Positions 5,976 through 12,071 of a stretch of DNA of 12,071 bases are shown piece after piece. A model generated the notes under the pieces. It saw only the letters and a list, made by a program, of their open reading frames with translations, searched no databases and had not been told where the DNA came from. Origin of the DNA: a bacterium. Lineage in GTDB: Bacteria; JAMCPX01. The DNA lies in the NCBI GenBank assembly GCA_021789095.1, contig JAJYJX010000069.1, positions 1 through 12,071 of the forward strand, in the 5' to 3' direction. The stretch's first letter is position 1; every line of letters starts with the position of its first letter. Position numbers and translations under genes: made by a program.

Positions 5976-7391
5976 TTAGAACATATTCAGACGTATGGCC
6001 TGGGCTGATCTCTTCATGGTTGCCTTCAGCTGTGCCAGATAGTTAATATAGTCCTCGTTGAGCTTAAACCATCTCTTTATAATGCGTTTTGCGAATAGCT
6101 TAATCACAAGGGTGGAATAGGAATGCGCCCTGCTGTTGATCATGCCGCCCACCCGGCCTATGGTCTTATCAAACACCATGTTCAGAGCGTCATTGAAAAC
6201 ACGCGTGTAAGAATAAAATTCTTCGAATGAGTCAAGCATGCCGCTCTGCAACTCCCACGGCGTCATATTTTTGGGCTGGAACACAGCATGCATGCCGTCA
6301 TAGTATTGCCACATGTTGTGCAGGATCCTGCCTTGTGATTCAAGCTTCTCATAGGTTTCGGTGCCGGGCAGGGGTGTTAAAATCATGTACTGGACAGTGT
6401 CTATCTTGTTTTTTACGGAGAACTTTACTGTTTCTTCGAATATGTCCCTGTCATCCTCGTCCCCGCCGAATATGAACATGCCGTGTATGCGAATGCTGTT
6501 TCTATGGAACACCTCTATAGCGCGCTTTATGTCATCCAGTGTCTGGTGCTTGCTCAATCCGTTCAGCGTTTCATCCCTTACCGATTCAAAACCTATGTAC
6601 ACCGTGTTGCATCCCGCTTTTTTCATGTCACTGACCAAGTCGGGATAGCGTGTAATATCCGTCCTGACCTGCGCAGACCAGTCAAACTTGAAATTTGCTT
6701 TTGATATGCGTTCCATGAGCTGGTGCGTCCTGTTTACATTCGCCGTAAGATTATCATCATAGAAGAAAACAAAATTTGTTTTTACGCGCTTCAATTCTTC
6801 CATGACCCTGTCAATGGACAATGTCCTGTACCCCTGGCCGAACATTTTTGTTACGGAACAGAAATTGCAGTCATACGGGCAGCCACGCGATGTCATTACA
6901 GGCGTAATACGCATCTTTTCACTGTTCACAAGAAGACGGAAATCCGGGGTTGGAAGATTATCAAGATTTTGCATTAACCTGCCGTTGATAAAACGCTGGT
7001 CAGAGCCGTTCTTCAGGAGATCGACGATGATTTCGTCTCCCTCGCCTGTTACAACATGATCAACATACTTCGCAGTCTCTTCCTTCAGGAATGATGCATG
7101 TATGCCGCCCATGATCACAGTTGAACGCGGGTTCTTTTGTTTGAACTGCCTTGCCAGTTCATAAGCCCTTTCTGAAGTGGACGTAAGTGAGGTCAGGAGA
7201 AGAAAATCGCCCTCCAGCTCATTCATGGCAAGTTTTCTGCCAAGCAGATTTTCATTAACGATCTTTACATCAAAACCAGCATCCCTTATCATGGTACCAA
7301 GGTAAATAGGCCCCATAAGAGGCAGGTTTACGAATTTCGCAAATACATTTGCCTCTACCGCTTTTGGTTCAACGAACAAGACTTTTTTCAT
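5976..7391 (-). CDS. Radical-SAM protein with B12-binding-type N-terminal domain
   Basis: A 471-residue protein. Residues 1-130 form a Rossmann-like B12-binding-type domain (KKVLFVEPK, PLMGPIYLGTMIRDAGFDV, LLLTSLTSTSERA, VIMGGIHASF). The DxHxxG motif that supplies the axial histidine is replaced by NENLLG, so any cobalamin would bind without a histidine ligand. The radical-SAM core follows, with the iron-sulfur motif CPYDCNFC (C171, C175, C178), then FFYDDNLT and VYIGFESVRDETL. A C-terminal region from about 335 begins with LTPLPGTETYEKLESQGR and MTPWELQSG, resembling the DUF4070-type extension. These proteins do methylations or other radical chemistry, often on lipids, cofactors or natural products; the substrate here is unknown. 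Its ATG overlaps the stop of the upstream membrane-protein gene as ATGA, so the two are coupled. AAGGAG lies 11 bases before the start. Confidence 0.9.
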   Translation of the reverse strand: MKKVLFVEPKAVEANVFAKFVNLPLMGPIYLGTMIRDAGFDVKIVNENLLGRKLAMNELEGDFLLLTSLTSTSERAYELARQFKQKNPRSTVIMGGIHASFLKEETAKYVDHVVTGEGDEIIVDLLKNGSDQRFINGRLMQNLDNLPTPDFRLLVNSEKMRITPVMTSRGCPYDCNFCSVTKMFGQGYRTLSIDRVMEELKRVKTNFVFFYDDNLTANVNRTHQLMERISKANFKFDWSAQVRTDITRYPDLVSDMKKAGCNTVYIGFESVRDETLNGLSKHQTLDDIKRAIEVFHRNSIRIHGMFIFGGDEDDRDIFEETVKFSVKNKIDTVQYMILTPLPGTETYEKLESQGRILHNMWQYYDGMHAVFQPKNMTPWELQSGMLDSFEEFYSYTRVFNDALNMVFDKTIGRVGGMINSRAHSYSTLVIKLFAKRIIKRWFKLNEDYINYLAQLKATMKRSAQAIRLNMF

Positions 7392-7876
7392 GTTTTATTA
7401 AACTCCTTTATTAATATTATGCTTATTCCAAACAATACCAGTGAAATCGGCCACAGCCTGTAATCAACGGAAAATATGAGAAAGAACACGATGCACAAGC
7501 CCATGAGAAATACCGCAAGGTGGAAGAATATTATGCCGGCTCCCGTACTTATATATATGGCTAAAAATGATACACCAAGAAAGCCTACAAAGAACGGCCA
7601 GAGGTATGACATGCTTGTCCATGATGTGTAATTTTCATAGAACGCAAGCATGCTGAACTGTATAAGGTAAACACCTATTGCAAGAACCACGGCGTCCTTC
7701 TTGCCTCTGTCCATGTAAAGCATGTAAAGACCTATACCCAGGACCAACGGGAAAACAGGCCATAGGTGGTATATCCCGTTTATATACCCGTAATTTTCAA
7801 GTATGAGCAATGCGCCTATGCCTATGCACAGTAACGCAAGTACATTGTATCTGCCTTTTCTCAAGGTATTTTCCAT
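7388..7876 (-). CDS. LiaF/DUF5668-like multispan membrane protein
   Basis: A 162-residue inner-membrane protein with about six hydrophobic segments (near 11-28, 40-55, 61-79, 93-110, 113-135, 141-157). The tripeptide LWP occurs three times (38-40, 92-94, 141-143), each time at the head of a hydrophobic helix with glycines (LWPVFPLVLGIG, LWPFFVGFLGVS, LWPISLVLFGIS). This points to an internally repeated unit like the LiaI/LiaF-type transmembrane region (DUF5668). There is no soluble domain. The start ATG has GGTGA six bases upstream. The gene overlaps the radical-SAM gene by four bases and is transcribed first, from a good promoter with a structured leader. A role in membrane stress or lipid sensing is known for some relatives; here it is only a guess. 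Confidence 0.8.
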   Translation of the reverse strand: MENTLRKGRYNVLALLCIGIGALLILENYGYINGIYHLWPVFPLVLGIGLYMLYMDRGKKDAVVLAIGVYLIQFSMLAFYENYTSWTSMSYLWPFFVGFLGVSFLAIYISTGAGIIFFHLAVFLMGLCIVFFLIFSVDYRLWPISLVLFGISIILIKEFNKT

Positions 7877-7889
7877 TTTTGTTCACCAC

Positions 7890-7942
7890 GTTAGAAAGAT
7901 CACGGCTTAAAGCATTCGTTATTTATTGCGGTGTTTTCTAAC
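7890..7942 (-). promoter_or_regulatory. Structured leader with GTTAGAAA inverted repeat
   Basis: GTTAGAAA (7890-7897) and TTTCTAAC (7935-7942) form an 8-bp stem that is extended inside by CAC/GTG. The predicted transcription start (about 7942) falls at the outer edge of this repeat, and the inner edge ends three bases before the GGTGA ribosome binding site. The whole leader of the membrane-protein/radical-SAM mRNA would thus be enclosed by one stem. The same GTTAGAAA word is repeated at 10769-10865. Confidence 0.45.
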
Positions 7943-7948
7943 TGGATA

Positions 7949-7977
7949 AATATAGTACCCTTTTCCTGTAATGTAAA
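7949..7977 (-). promoter_or_regulatory. Candidate promoter of the membrane-protein/radical-SAM operon
   Basis: TTTACA (7977-7972) and TATATT (7954-7949) on the minus strand, 17 bases apart, five of six matches each. It places the start of transcription near 7942, about 66 bases before the ATG at 7876. Confidence 0.5.
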
Positions 7978-8004
7978 TACTATTTTACCGGAATTGCAAG
8001 CAAC

Positions 8005-8655
8005 TTATAGTATCTTGATATACGACACCTGTCTTTCTTTACTGCCAGCCCTGTGTGAATGAAATCCTTTGGAACACTTTGTGCACATATTGATATTTGA
8101 TATGTTTGCCCCGGGTATACCCGCAGCCTCAAGCTCTTTATGCGCTATACTGGAAAGATCAAGGAGCCCTTTGTTCTTTGATGTCTTCCTGAATGCGGTT
8201 TTAACATTTATTATGCTGTTTATGCTGTCAAATACCTCCATGCTGACTTCATAACATTTTTTGCATATGCCGGGACCTATTGCAAAATACGTATCTTCTT
8301 CACGTGCATTATAAAAGGTGCACAGCTTTTCAACGGCATTGAATATGACCTTATTGGCAAGCCCCCTCCATCCTGCATGTATTACTCCAACTATCCTTAT
8401 CTTCGGATTGTACAGCAGGATGGGCAGGCAGTCGGCGGTTTTTACGCCAAGCATAACGGAATGTACATGCGTCAGCATCGCATCTGCAACAGGTATGTAG
8501 TTTACCGGAAGTTCATCAACGATCACGACGTTGTTTGTATGCTTTTGAGGCATGAGTATAATATCCACGGGCCATACTGCATGTGCATTCCCAAACCCGT
8601 GCTCTATTTCCGGAAACTTACTGAAAAGATCCGATTTAATATAGTTCGTGTTCAT
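8005..8655 (-). CDS. pgeF: Laccase-domain protein of the PgeF/YfiH/LACC1 family
   Basis: A 216-residue cytosolic protein of the family once called polyphenol oxidase, whose members are purine nucleoside phosphorylase/adenosine deaminase-type enzymes or peptidoglycan editing factors. The catalytic zinc residues are all present: H39 in MPQKHTNNV, C76 in VKTADCLPIL and H93 in VIHAGWRGLA. The downstream blocks AIGPGICKKCYEV (125-137) and FHSHRAGSKERQV (199-210) are also typical. It is shorter than the usual 240-260 residues because the N-terminal segment before QKHT is reduced: the usual SxRxGGVS stretch is missing and only HGFGNA remains. The start overlaps the end of rluD by 20 bases; rluD followed by pgeF is a common gene order. 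The symbol follows the family; physiological substrate is not provable here. Confidence 0.9.
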   Translation of the reverse strand: MNTNYIKSDLFSKFPEIEHGFGNAHAVWPVDIILMPQKHTNNVVIVDELPVNYIPVADAMLTHVHSVMLGVKTADCLPILLYNPKIRIVGVIHAGWRGLANKVIFNAVEKLCTFYNAREEDTYFAIGPGICKKCYEVSMEVFDSINSIINVKTAFRKTSKNKGLLDLSSIAHKELEAAGIPGANISNINMCTKCSKGFHSHRAGSKERQVSYIKIL

Positions 8656-9592
8656 CCAACACCGCTTTCAGCCATGCAGGGAAAGGTGCTGAAAATTTCA
8701 TGGCCGTACTATAAACCGGGTGTATAAAACGTATTGAATAGGCAAACAGTGCTATTCCGTCGAGCAGCGAAAACATCCTGTATAACCGGGGATCGCGAAA
8801 TTCAGGTCTTCTTTTAGAATAGAGGGTATCGTTCACAATTGGATATCCCATGTCGCTCAGCTGCGTTCTGAGCTGGTGGGTCCTGCCCGTCCGGGGATGA
8901 AGCATTACAACAGTAGCACCTGTTAACCTTTTTACAACGTGGAACGAGGTTATCGCCTTCCTGCCCCTTGTTGTTTTTGTAGTCATTCTTTTCCGGTCAA
9001 CCGGATGCCTGTTTATAATGCTTTCTATCATACCTGCATCCCTTGTCATAACATTGTAGGTTACGGCAATGTATGTCTTCTGGATTTCACGCTGTCTGAA
9101 CATTCTCAGAAACGCCATATGCGATTCGTTGTCCTTTGCTACAATCAAAAGGCCGCATGTCTGTTTGTCAAGTCTGTGCACGATACCCCTGCGCATGGCA
9201 TCTCCCATATCGGAAAGCGTCTTGTTCATATAGAGAAGGGCATTGAGCACACTGTTGTGCATTGCATGAACTGTCGGATGTGTTGATATACCAGCAGGCT
9301 TGTTCAGGATCATTATATGTTTATCTTCGTATAGAACAGGTATTTGTATCGGTTCTGGCAGCGGCGATACCCGGGGTTCTTCCGGCAGTACATATACCTT
9401 TATCGTTTCATTGCCCTTTATCCTGTAACCAGGCTTTTGTACTGCAGCTCCGTTTATTGTTATGTTTCCGCTGCGTATGAAGGTTTTGATTCTCTCCCTT
9501 GATAAGGCTTTTAACTTGTGTGTTAAAAAAATGTCCAGCCTTTCTCCCCTGTCGTCAGCAGAGGTGGAAAGCTGTTCCTGCACATGAGCCAT
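8636..9592 (-). CDS. rluD: 23S rRNA pseudouridine synthase, RluD/RluA family
   Basis: A 318-residue enzyme that isomerises uridines in 23S rRNA, in RluD the helix-69 sites near 1911/1915/1917. An S4 RNA-binding domain spans about residues 17-75 (RLDIFLTHKL, then SRERIKTFIRSGNITING). The catalytic domain follows with ILNKPAGISTHP (95-106) and the active-site motif GIVHRLDKQTCGLL (136-149), in which D142 is the catalytic aspartate. Further blocks are QKTYIAVTYN and LHPRTGRTHQLRTQL. The family usually reads HRLDKDTSG; here Q and C replace D and S, which are not catalytic. The ATG at 9592 lies one base after the stop of the upstream gene (TAATATG), so translation is coupled. The exact target within the family (RluD versus RluA or RluC) cannot be certain without comparison; RluD is favoured by the S4 domain and the pgeF neighbour. 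Confidence 0.9.
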   Translation of the reverse strand: MAHVQEQLSTSADDRGERLDIFLTHKLKALSRERIKTFIRSGNITINGAAVQKPGYRIKGNETIKVYVLPEEPRVSPLPEPIQIPVLYEDKHIMILNKPAGISTHPTVHAMHNSVLNALLYMNKTLSDMGDAMRRGIVHRLDKQTCGLLIVAKDNESHMAFLRMFRQREIQKTYIAVTYNVMTRDAGMIESIINRHPVDRKRMTTKTTRGRKAITSFHVVKRLTGATVVMLHPRTGRTHQLRTQLSDMGYPIVNDTLYSKRRPEFRDPRLYRMFSLLDGIALFAYSIRFIHPVYSTAMKFSAPFPAWLKAVLDEHELY

Positions 9593-9593
9593 A

Positions 9594-9872
9594 TTACCAG
9601 ATTTTTGATTTTATTCTTTGTCCTGCAAGTTTTATAATGACATCGGCTATTGCCCGTTCATACAGCCGCAATACAGATACGTCCTGTTTCAACTCGGGGG
9701 TTAATCTGCTCAGGAAGAGCTCTCTGCCCTCTTCTATCTCATCCTTCATAACCTCGTAGAAGTTATCGTTCTCTATACCCTGCTTCACCTTTTCCTGATT
9801 GTACAGCGATAGATCAGAGGCAATTGCCCTGGCAAGCCTTTTTGCTTCAACCTCATTACCTATTAGCGGCAT
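9594..9872 (-). CDS. Conserved-looking small helical protein, function unknown
   Basis: A 92-residue, charged, mostly helical soluble protein with blocks AKRLARAIASDLSLYNQEKV, DEIEEGRELFLSRL and LYERAIADVIIKLAG. There are no cysteines, membrane segments or known catalytic motifs. The start ATG at 9872 has a strong ribosome binding site, GGGGGAG, three bases upstream and overlaps the patatin gene by 17 bases; its stop is one base before rluD. This tight packing, together with the good site, shows that it is a real gene in the same operon. I do not recognise the family beyond a vague likeness to small proteins annotated as hypothetical in deltaproteobacteria. Confidence 0.8.
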   Translation of the reverse strand: MPLIGNEVEAKRLARAIASDLSLYNQEKVKQGIENDNFYEVMKDEIEEGRELFLSRLTPELKQDVSVLRLYERAIADVIIKLAGQRIKSKIW

Positions 9873-10755
9873 AAACTCCCCCTTGCTCTTTTGAGCCTAT
9901 TAAATCATTCAATTTGTCAATTTGCAACTCTGCTGAACGTACCCCCTGTTTTATCATATCGGCTGATCTTCCGAAATCAGTCCATTCCACCCCTGCAAGC
10001 GAAGGCCTTATAACTATGTCAGCGCCTGTTAATTGTTCCTCTTTTACAATATGTCTGAGGATGGCATTAGCGCGCCATATAAGATCAATGCCCCTGGAAG
10101 GCTTTACTGTAATATCAAGCGGGGTAGAAACATCAACAGCAATGACAATATCCGCTCCAAGTTGTTTTGTATGCCTCACGGGCACTGTATCTATAAAACT
10201 GCCGTCAACCAGAAGCATACCGTCTTTCTGCACGGCAGGCAGGATGCCGGGTATTGCAGAACTTGCCATCATGGCGTTCCTAAGGCTTCCCCTGTCCATG
10301 TTCACAACTGCACCATTTAATATATCTACGGCTATTGCAGAAAACTTTATAGGCAGCGATTCTATTTGTACATCATCATCTATCAGCATGTTTATAAGGC
10401 TCCTGTATGTTTGGTCCTTTATAAAGGAAAGCCTTGTTATGGATGAAGCATAAAACATGCCTGTAAAGAAATGCCTTCTTACAGATTCAAAAAAACTGCC
10501 TTTCTCCGCCTGCCTGCCCCTTATGTAATCCAGCTTTATACTTCTGAACTCGCTGCTCTTAAGCATTGCTGCAAGCTTTTCTTCTATAATCTCAGGGTTC
10601 TGGAATCTCGCGTATATTGCACCTATAACAGCCCCTGCACTTGTCCCTGTTATGCAGTGGAACCTTATACCTGTTTTATGGAGCTTTTTTATTACACCTA
10701 TATGTGCAATACCCCTTGCCCCGCCCCCTCCAAGTGCAAGTCCGATTTTTACCAT
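9856..10755 (-). CDS. Patatin-like phospholipase, RssA type
   Basis: A 299-residue serine hydrolase of the patatin family, which deacylates lipids with a Ser-Asp dyad. The oxyanion-hole motif GGGGARGIAH is at residues 9-18, the nucleophile elbow GTSAG at 37-41 with S39, and the DGS motif (LLVDGSFIDTVPV) has D184. There is no signal peptide, beta-barrel or transmembrane segment, so it is of the small cytoplasmic RssA-like kind rather than an autotransporter. The ATG at 10755 gives the canonical start MVKIGLALGGGGARG. Its ribosome binding site is weak; GGGG lies 13 bases upstream at the edge of a structured element. It is the first gene of a four-gene unit. Its physiological substrate is unknown. 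Confidence 0.9.
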   Translation of the reverse strand: MVKIGLALGGGGARGIAHIGVIKKLHKTGIRFHCITGTSAGAVIGAIYARFQNPEIIEEKLAAMLKSSEFRSIKLDYIRGRQAEKGSFFESVRRHFFTGMFYASSITRLSFIKDQTYRSLINMLIDDDVQIESLPIKFSAIAVDILNGAVVNMDRGSLRNAMMASSAIPGILPAVQKDGMLLVDGSFIDTVPVRHTKQLGADIVIAVDVSTPLDITVKPSRGIDLIWRANAILRHIVKEEQLTGADIVIRPSLAGVEWTDFGRSADMIKQGVRSAELQIDKLNDLIGSKEQGGVYAANR

Positions 10756-10768
10756 ACAACCAGTTTAC

Positions 10769-10865
10769 CCCGTTAGAAAGGGCGCAGTTTGAACAGCGTC
10801 CTTTCTAAAAAGAATCAATATTTTTAATACCCTTCCTGACATAAATGACGTGGCTTTCTAACGGG
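10769..10865. promoter_or_regulatory. Intergenic element with three GTTAGAAAG-type arms and alternative stems
   Basis: CCCGTTAGAAAG (10769-10780) and CTTTCTAACGGG (10854-10865) form a perfect 12-bp inverted repeat at the two ends of the gap between the HNH and patatin genes. A third arm at 10796-10808 (GCGTCCTTTCTAA) pairs with 10773-10785 (TTAGAAAGGGCGC) over 13 positions with one G-T wobble and a 10-base loop. The left arm cannot be in both stems at once. Read as minus-strand RNA it lies just before the patatin start codon and could work as a switch; read as DNA it could be a small transposon-like repeat. TTTAC occurs next to both ends (10764-10768, and 10867-10871 after one base). Confidence 0.5.
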
Positions 10866-10867
10866 AT

Positions 10868-11470
10868 TTACTTTTCTAGTTCCACATTCCAGTATGATGC
10901 ATCGACAATGTTCAGAAAAGGCGCCCATTCTTTGTATACAGTGTGTTTAAAATTAAAGACGGCATACGGCGTCCATTCAGGTTTTTTAGGCCTTTTTACC
11001 AATTTCATGCCTGCCTGCTCCGGGGTCATTCCTCCCTTTTTCTTGTTGCATTCAAAACAACTGCATACAACATTGTCCCATGTGCTCAAGCCGCCCAGTG
11101 AACGGGGGATTATATGATCAATGTTCAGTTCTGTTTTTTGATACCTTTTCCCGCAGTACTGGCAGGTATTCTTATCCCTTGCAAATATATTCAACCTTGA
11201 AAACCTGACGTGTTTTTTGGGTATGCGATCATAAGCAACAAGAACAATAACTCTGGGTACCTTTATAACTCTGTGAACGATACCGATAACATCATCATTG
11301 TATTCTGCCTTTAACTCTGACCAGTTTTGGAAATCATAGATTGTAAATTGCCTGTCAACAGCCTTGGCAATACCTTCATAAAGCAGGGTAAAGGCCCTTT
11401 TTACTGTTGTCACATGAACAGGCAGGTAGGACTTATTCAATACCAGTACTTCTGTCGCTAAAACACCCAT
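10868..11470 (-). CDS. HNH endonuclease family protein
   Basis: About 200 residues. An N-terminal segment (VLVLNKSYLPVHVTTVKRAF, then LLYEGIAKAV) precedes an HNH domain. Numbered from the longer start, the domain has CQYCGKRY (C108, C111), NIDHIIPRSLGG (D123, H124), TWDNVVC (N138) and CFECN (C143, C146). The two CxxC pairs fit the structural zinc site and D-H with N fit the HNH active site. This stand-alone HNH family is common in bacterial chromosomes; it has no known restriction or phage partner here and its role is unknown. The ATG at 11470 is preferred because AGG lies six bases before it and it starts two bases after the upstream gene's coding end; an ATG at 11485 in the same frame adds five residues but has AAGG only one base away. 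Its stop is at the border of the repeat element. Confidence 0.85.
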   Translation of the reverse strand: MGVLATEVLVLNKSYLPVHVTTVKRAFTLLYEGIAKAVDRQFTIYDFQNWSELKAEYNDDVIGIVHRVIKVPRVIVLVAYDRIPKKHVRFSRLNIFARDKNTCQYCGKRYQKTELNIDHIIPRSLGGLSTWDNVVCSCFECNKKKGGMTPEQAGMKLVKRPKKPEWTPYAVFNFKHTVYKEWAPFLNIVDASYWNVELEK

Positions 11471-11471
11471 A

Positions 11472-12071
11472 TCATACCTGGCCATGCCTTAAGATTTCTG
11501 ATACAAGGGTCTCGCTGCCATAGGTGGCGTTTTCTTTTACCAGTTTTTCCACCAGCTCCGAATTCCTCTTGCGGAACGCATTGACTATCTCCTTGTGCTG
11601 GCTTATCGAACCTTCGATCTTGCCGCTCATGGTCAAAGCTATCCTGAATCTCTGAAACTGCTGGGTCAACGACTGAAGCAATTGATAAAGTTTTTCATTG
11701 CCGCAGTTGCGCAAAAACTTGTCATGAAATTCATTGTGGAGTTTGAAAGCAAGCCTCCATTCACCCTTTTTATGGGCTTCTTCAAGCCTGTTGTTGAGAT
11801 CCTCCATTTTCTTGATGTCTTCTTCGCTCATCCTGTTGCAGGCAAGCCGTGCCGCATAGCCCTCGAGTATGCTTTTTATTTCATAAAAATCTCTAATGTC
11901 TTTTTCTGTAATAGGTGCAACATAAGCACCCCTGTGGGCCTGAACTTTTATAAACCCTTCTGTTTCAAGCTGCCGTATTGCTTCCCTGATAGGCGTTCTG
12001 CTTATGTTGAATTTATTGGCCATTTCCGCTTCAGCAACACGCTCTTCCGGCTGGAGGATACCTTTGATTAT
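11472..12071 (-). CDS. GntR-family transcriptional regulator, FCD subfamily (N-terminus beyond the window)
   Basis: The frame runs open to the window edge, and the codons before the ATG at 12023 still match the family (GILQPEERVAEAEMA), so the true start lies outside. The winged-helix DNA-binding domain shows FNISRTPIREAIRQLETEGF and VQAHRGAYVAPI. The FCD ligand-binding domain follows, with IKSILEGYAARLAC, KLHNEFHDKFL and SQHKEIVNAFRKRN. In this family four residues, usually D-H-H-H, bind a metal. Here the first appears as H, the next two H are present, and the last seems to be N (in ENATYG). Metal binding may therefore be altered. FCD regulators usually respond to carboxylic acids. The gene overlaps or nearly abuts the HNH gene, so the two are probably co-transcribed. 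Targets are not evident. Confidence 0.9.
   Translation of the reverse strand: MIKGILQPEERVAEAEMANKFNISRTPIREAIRQLETEGFIKVQAHRGAYVAPITEKDIRDFYEIKSILEGYAARLACNRMSEEDIKKMEDLNNRLEEAHKKGEWRLAFKLHNEFHDKFLRNCGNEKLYQLLQSLTQQFQRFRIALTMSGKIEGSISQHKEIVNAFRKRNSELVEKLVKENATYGSETLVSEILRHGQV

Noticed and set aside
7943-8004. A terminator after pgeF formed by GTAAATAC/GTATTTAC-like bases near 7973-7988
   Set aside because: The stem is short and AT-only, has no T-run, and overlaps the -35 region of the next promoter.

Overview
The window reads as a chromosomal stretch of a Gram-negative, probably anaerobic bacterium of the deltaproteobacterial (Desulfobacterota) type. The basis is indirect: a UbiD decarboxylase, a radical-SAM protein with a B12-binding-type N-terminal domain, DUF1015, and a compact rluD/pgeF/patatin cluster. 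No ribosomal RNA or other taxonomic marker is present, so this is a weak inference. Eleven protein genes are supported. Two of them run off the ends of the window and one more is broken. There are also one possible small ORF, one short coding remnant and several structured intergenic elements. No tRNA, rRNA, CRISPR array or transposase gene was seen.

Layout. (1) Positions 2-1634, plus strand: the C-terminal part of a DUF1015 protein, then a 350-residue lipocalin-like protein resembling the AttH/CrtC/tocopherol-cyclase group, probably one operon. (2) Positions 1635-4165: an AT-rich accessory segment. It starts with a chain of short hairpins (1667-1811) and a coding remnant (1875-2051). Next comes a gene with homing-endonuclease-associated repeats and a GIY-YIG (T5orf172/MUG113) nuclease domain, interrupted by one in-frame ochre codon. 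After a palindrome and a cluster of GTTCA words comes a two-gene operon: a Panacea-domain (DUF4065/SocA-like) antitoxin and an unassigned partner that is probably the toxin. (3) Positions 4304-5840, minus strand: a UbiD-family decarboxylase preceded by a small overlapping ORF with a good ribosome binding site. (4) Positions 5976-7876, minus strand: a LiaF/DUF5668-like membrane protein overlapping by ATGA with a B12-type radical-SAM protein. (5) Positions 8005-10755, minus strand: four tightly packed genes (patatin-like phospholipase, 92-residue unknown, RluD-type pseudouridine synthase, PgeF/YfiH laccase-domain protein). (6) Positions 10868-12071, minus strand: an HNH nuclease behind a GntR/FCD regulator that continues beyond the window.

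What stands out. The best candidate for an undescribed system is the Panacea pair at 3133-4146. It has a strong promoter directly ahead of the antitoxin, three bases between the genes, and a second protein I cannot assign to a named toxin family. A second pattern is a repeated motif, GTTAGAAAG and its complement, in the leaders of two separate operons (7890-7942 and 10769-10865). In both places it forms inverted repeats just ahead of the first gene. At 10769-10865 three copies allow two mutually exclusive stems. The third item is the nuclease gene with a single stop codon, whose protein sequence is otherwise intact on both sides of the lesion.
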